This document shows, piece by piece, positions 6,007-7,944 of a stretch of DNA of 7,944 bases. This DNA comes from Candidatus Woesearchaeota archaeon (GTDB lineage Archaea > Nanobdellota > Nanobdellia > Woesearchaeales > UBA583): contig SKGP01000060.1 in the NCBI GenBank assembly GCA_007117405.1, positions 1 to 7,944 of the forward strand. The letters are read 5' to 3'. The translations under genes and the position numbers were made by a program. Under the pieces are notes generated by a model. The model was not told where the DNA came from. It worked only from the letters and a program-made list of their open reading frames with translations, and did no database searches. How positions within the stretch are numbered: the first letter of the stretch is position 1; every line of letters starts with the position of its first letter.

Positions 6007-7944
6007 TTAATTAACTCTTATATAAGAGTATCTAACCTGTCTATCTACACCATCATTAACATTAATTCTTACAGGATATAAACCAGGTTCCAAACTTGAT
6101 GAAACAAATACAGGAATCTGAACATTTCTAGTTTCACCAGGACCAAAATTCATTTCAATACTATTTGCAAGGCTTAATTCCCTACTAGTTAAAGTCATTG
6201 AGATTGATTTTGATGTTGATTCGTGATTTACAATATCAAACTCTATTAAATTGTAACCTGATGTAATCTGTGTTGAAAGTACTGAATTCATATAATTCAT
6301 AATGTCTGTACCCTTTCCTCTTATAGATTGCAATTTAAGTTCTTTCTCAGGATATTCAAATCTTACCGCTTTTGTTATATCCACATTTGTACCATACTTA
6401 TCTCTTGTATTAAGTATAAATCTACAATTCTCCTCAGTAGGTATTATAGTTTTGAAATCATTTGTACTCAATTTGAAATAATACACAAACCCTTCTTCTC
6501 TTGTAACCTTTGACAATGCTTCATGTGAACTAAATCTAGCATTATTGCTTAATGTTGCAGTTACACCTCTACATGAAATTGTAGGTGTAAAAAACAATTC
6601 TCTCTTTGCAAGAGTTTCATTTAATACAATAACTCCAAATTGGAATTCACCTGGAATTATAACACTATCAATTATCAAATCAACCATATCTAATGTTAAA
6701 TCAAAGTCATTTGATTCATTCCTTGGAACAAATAACTGTGATATTGTAACACTAGCTTGATTCATACCATCATCTGCAATTAATGTGAACTTACCAACTC
6801 CTAGAGCATTGTAATTCATAATTTTATATACAGCCCCATTACAGTCAACTGGATTAATTACATCATTTACAACAATTGAACAGGACATTGGCTTGTTCTT
6901 TGTATGTGATACAATATAATTTAATGACAAATTATTAGGCAATGTGAAATCATTGGTTTGAGTAGTTAAATGGAACCAATCAATAACTGGCATACCTTCA
7001 TCAACAATCTTTCTCTCAAATGATTTTGTTATAATTCTAACATCATCAATTACACCATCACTTGCAATAAGTGTAAATGTGGAAGTACCTTCAACATCGA
7101 AATTGTTCAATTTGTACTCACCATTTGCGCAAGATACTGGATAATTTACACCATTAATTCTAAGTGTACAAGTAATATCCTTATCCTTAGTATGAATTGC
7201 ATTCCAGTTGAATGTCAAATCTGTTGGTACATAGTTACCATTACTGCTAACTAAAGTGAAGTATTCTATATTAGGCATTCCTTCATCAACAACTTTCTTT
7301 GTGAAAGTCTTAGTTATTGTCTTACTATCCTGCTTTACACCATCACTTGCAATAAGTGTAAATGTGGAAGTACCTTCAATATTGAAATTATTCAATTTGT
7401 ACTCACCATATGAACAGTCAACAGGAGTATTTACTCCATTAATTCTAAGCATACAAGTAATATCCTTATCCATAGTATGGATTGCATTCCAGTTGAAGGT
7501 CAAATTTGTTGGCACATAATTACCATTACTGCTATCTAGTGTAAAGTATTTAACTTTAGGATGGCCTTCATCAACAACTTTCTTTGTGAAAGTCTTAGTT
7601 ATTGTCTTACTATCTTGCTTTACACCATCACTTGCAATAAGTGTAAATGTGGAAGTACCTTCGATATTGAAATTATTCAATTTGTACTCACCATTTGCAC
7701 AAGATACAGGATAATTTACACCATTAATTCTAAGTGTACAAGTCATATCCTTATCCATAGTGTGAATTGCATTCCAGTTAAATGTCAAATCTGTTGGCAC
7801 ATAGTTACCATTACTGCTATCTAGTGTAAAGTATTTAACTTCAGGATGGCCTTCATCAATAATTTTCTTTGTGAAAGTCTTAGTTATTGTCTTACTATCC
7901 TGCTTTACACCATCACTTGCAATAAGTGTAAATGTGGAAGTACC
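6007..7944 (-). CDS. Large repeat-containing secreted/surface protein, N-terminus outside window
   Basis: The frame is open from the window edge to its TAA, giving 645 visible residues; the true start and any signal peptide lie beyond 7944. A GTG at 7800-7798 is an internal valine, because coding continues upstream in the same repeat. Visible residues 1-49 end one repeat. Complete repeats follow at 50-144, 145-239 and 240-335, with a diverged one at 336 to about 413. Each is about 95 residues with a WNAIHT-type strand, cysteines at unit positions 20 and 33, and a FTLIASDG segment, as in Ig-like beta-sandwich domains of cell-surface proteins. The last 230 or so residues look like two further beta-rich domains. 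The final one has an N...PGETRNVQIPV...PGLYPVRI pattern reminiscent of CARDB/NEW3-type domains. The protein ends without a membrane helix or anchor. An extracellular adhesive or structural role is plausible; the exact function is unknown. Confidence 0.88.
   Translation of the reverse strand, partial: GTSTFTLIASDGVKQDSKTITKTFTKKIIDEGHPEVKYFTLDSSNGNYVPTDLTFNWNAIHTMDKDMTCTLRINGVNYPVSCANGEYKLNNFNIEGTSTFTLIASDGVKQDSKTITKTFTKKVVDEGHPKVKYFTLDSSNGNYVPTNLTFNWNAIHTMDKDITCMLRINGVNTPVDCSYGEYKLNNFNIEGTSTFTLIASDGVKQDSKTITKTFTKKVVDEGMPNIEYFTLVSSNGNYVPTDLTFNWNAIHTKDKDITCTLRINGVNYPVSCANGEYKLNNFDVEGTSTFTLIASDGVIDDVRIITKSFERKIVDEGMPVIDWFHLTTQTNDFTLPNNLSLNYIVSHTKNKPMSCSIVVNDVINPVDCNGAVYKIMNYNALGVGKFTLIADDGMNQASVTISQLFVPRNESNDFDLTLDMVDLIIDSVIIPGEFQFGVIVLNETLAKRELFFTPTISCRGVTATLSNNARFSSHEALSKVTREEGFVYYFKLSTNDFKTIIPTEENCRFILNTRDKYGTNVDITKAVRFEYPEKELKLQSIRGKGTDIMNYMNSVLSTQITSGYNLIEFDIVNHESTSKSISMTLTSRELSLANSIEMNFGPGETRNVQIPVFVSSSLEPGLYPVRINVNDGVDRQVRYSYIRVN
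6700..7944 (-). repeat. Tandem 285-bp repeat array encoding 95-residue Ig-like units
   Basis: Units, read on the minus strand and starting at the conserved Pro codon, are: partial A (7944-7798), B (7797-7513), C (7512-7228), D (7227-6940, 96 codons) and diverged E (6939 to about 6700). B and C match at 83 of 95 residues by eye. D matches B at 55 of 59 residues up to the SDGV segment and then diverges sharply. E keeps the two cysteines and the FTLIA core. A 39-base segment is identical at 7051-7089, 7336-7374, 7621-7659 and 7906-7944, exactly 285 bases apart. The array runs off the window edge, so copy number is unknown. Confidence 0.95.

Noticed and set aside
6328..7824. Plus-strand frames of 61-87 codons opposite the surface-protein gene
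   Set aside because: The two in the repeat region simply mirror the 285-base repeats, and the minus-strand frame carries consistent Ig-like domains.
7051..7944. Regularly spaced identical 39-base blocks, considered as a CRISPR or integron-like array
   Set aside because: The period is 285 bases and the intervening DNA is itself repeated and in frame. It is a protein-coding tandem repeat.

Overview
The window looks like chromosomal DNA of an archaeon with a very AT-rich genome. The evidence is an archaeal/eukaryotic-type glycyl-tRNA synthetase, a TATA-binding protein, an archaeal EF-1 beta, and archaeal promoter boxes close to TTTATAAATA at most transcription-unit starts. The AT richness, compact spacing and small proteins would suit a DPANN-type lineage (for example Woesearchaeota or Pacearchaeota). 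That placement is an inference, because no rRNA or other strong taxonomic marker is present.

Layout. Positions 42-5401 are on the plus strand: a small helical protein of unknown function (42-419); a two-gene unit of glycyl-tRNA synthetase and a six-helix membrane protein resembling the YjdF/DUF2238 family (478-2701); arginyl-tRNA synthetase (2768-4492); and a two-gene unit of EF-1 beta and TBP (4568-5401). From 5424 to the end both genes are on the minus strand: a protein with a likely GIY-YIG nuclease domain (5957-5424), which converges on TBP, and a large secreted/surface-type protein (7944-6007). The surface protein is open at the window edge, so its N-terminus is missing. It contains a tandem array of 95-residue Ig-like repeats followed by about 230 residues of other beta-rich sequence. 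No gene-free stretch exceeds about 75 bases.

How the parts fit. The plus-strand block is an information-processing cluster: two aminoacyl-tRNA synthetases, an elongation factor and the basal transcription factor. Most first genes have a TATA box centred about 25-28 bases before the start codon, which predicts leaderless mRNAs. The two internal operon genes instead have short Shine-Dalgarno-like motifs. The EF-1 beta/TBP promoter differs from the rest: it has three TATA-like boxes in 35 bases and encodes the protein that binds such boxes, which makes autoregulation a testable idea.

The most unusual content is the near-identical repeat array in the surface protein. Its repeats become more diverged toward the C-terminus, and it shows a mosaic breakpoint inside one repeat. 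I see no clear defence system, CRISPR array, transposon, tRNA or rRNA.
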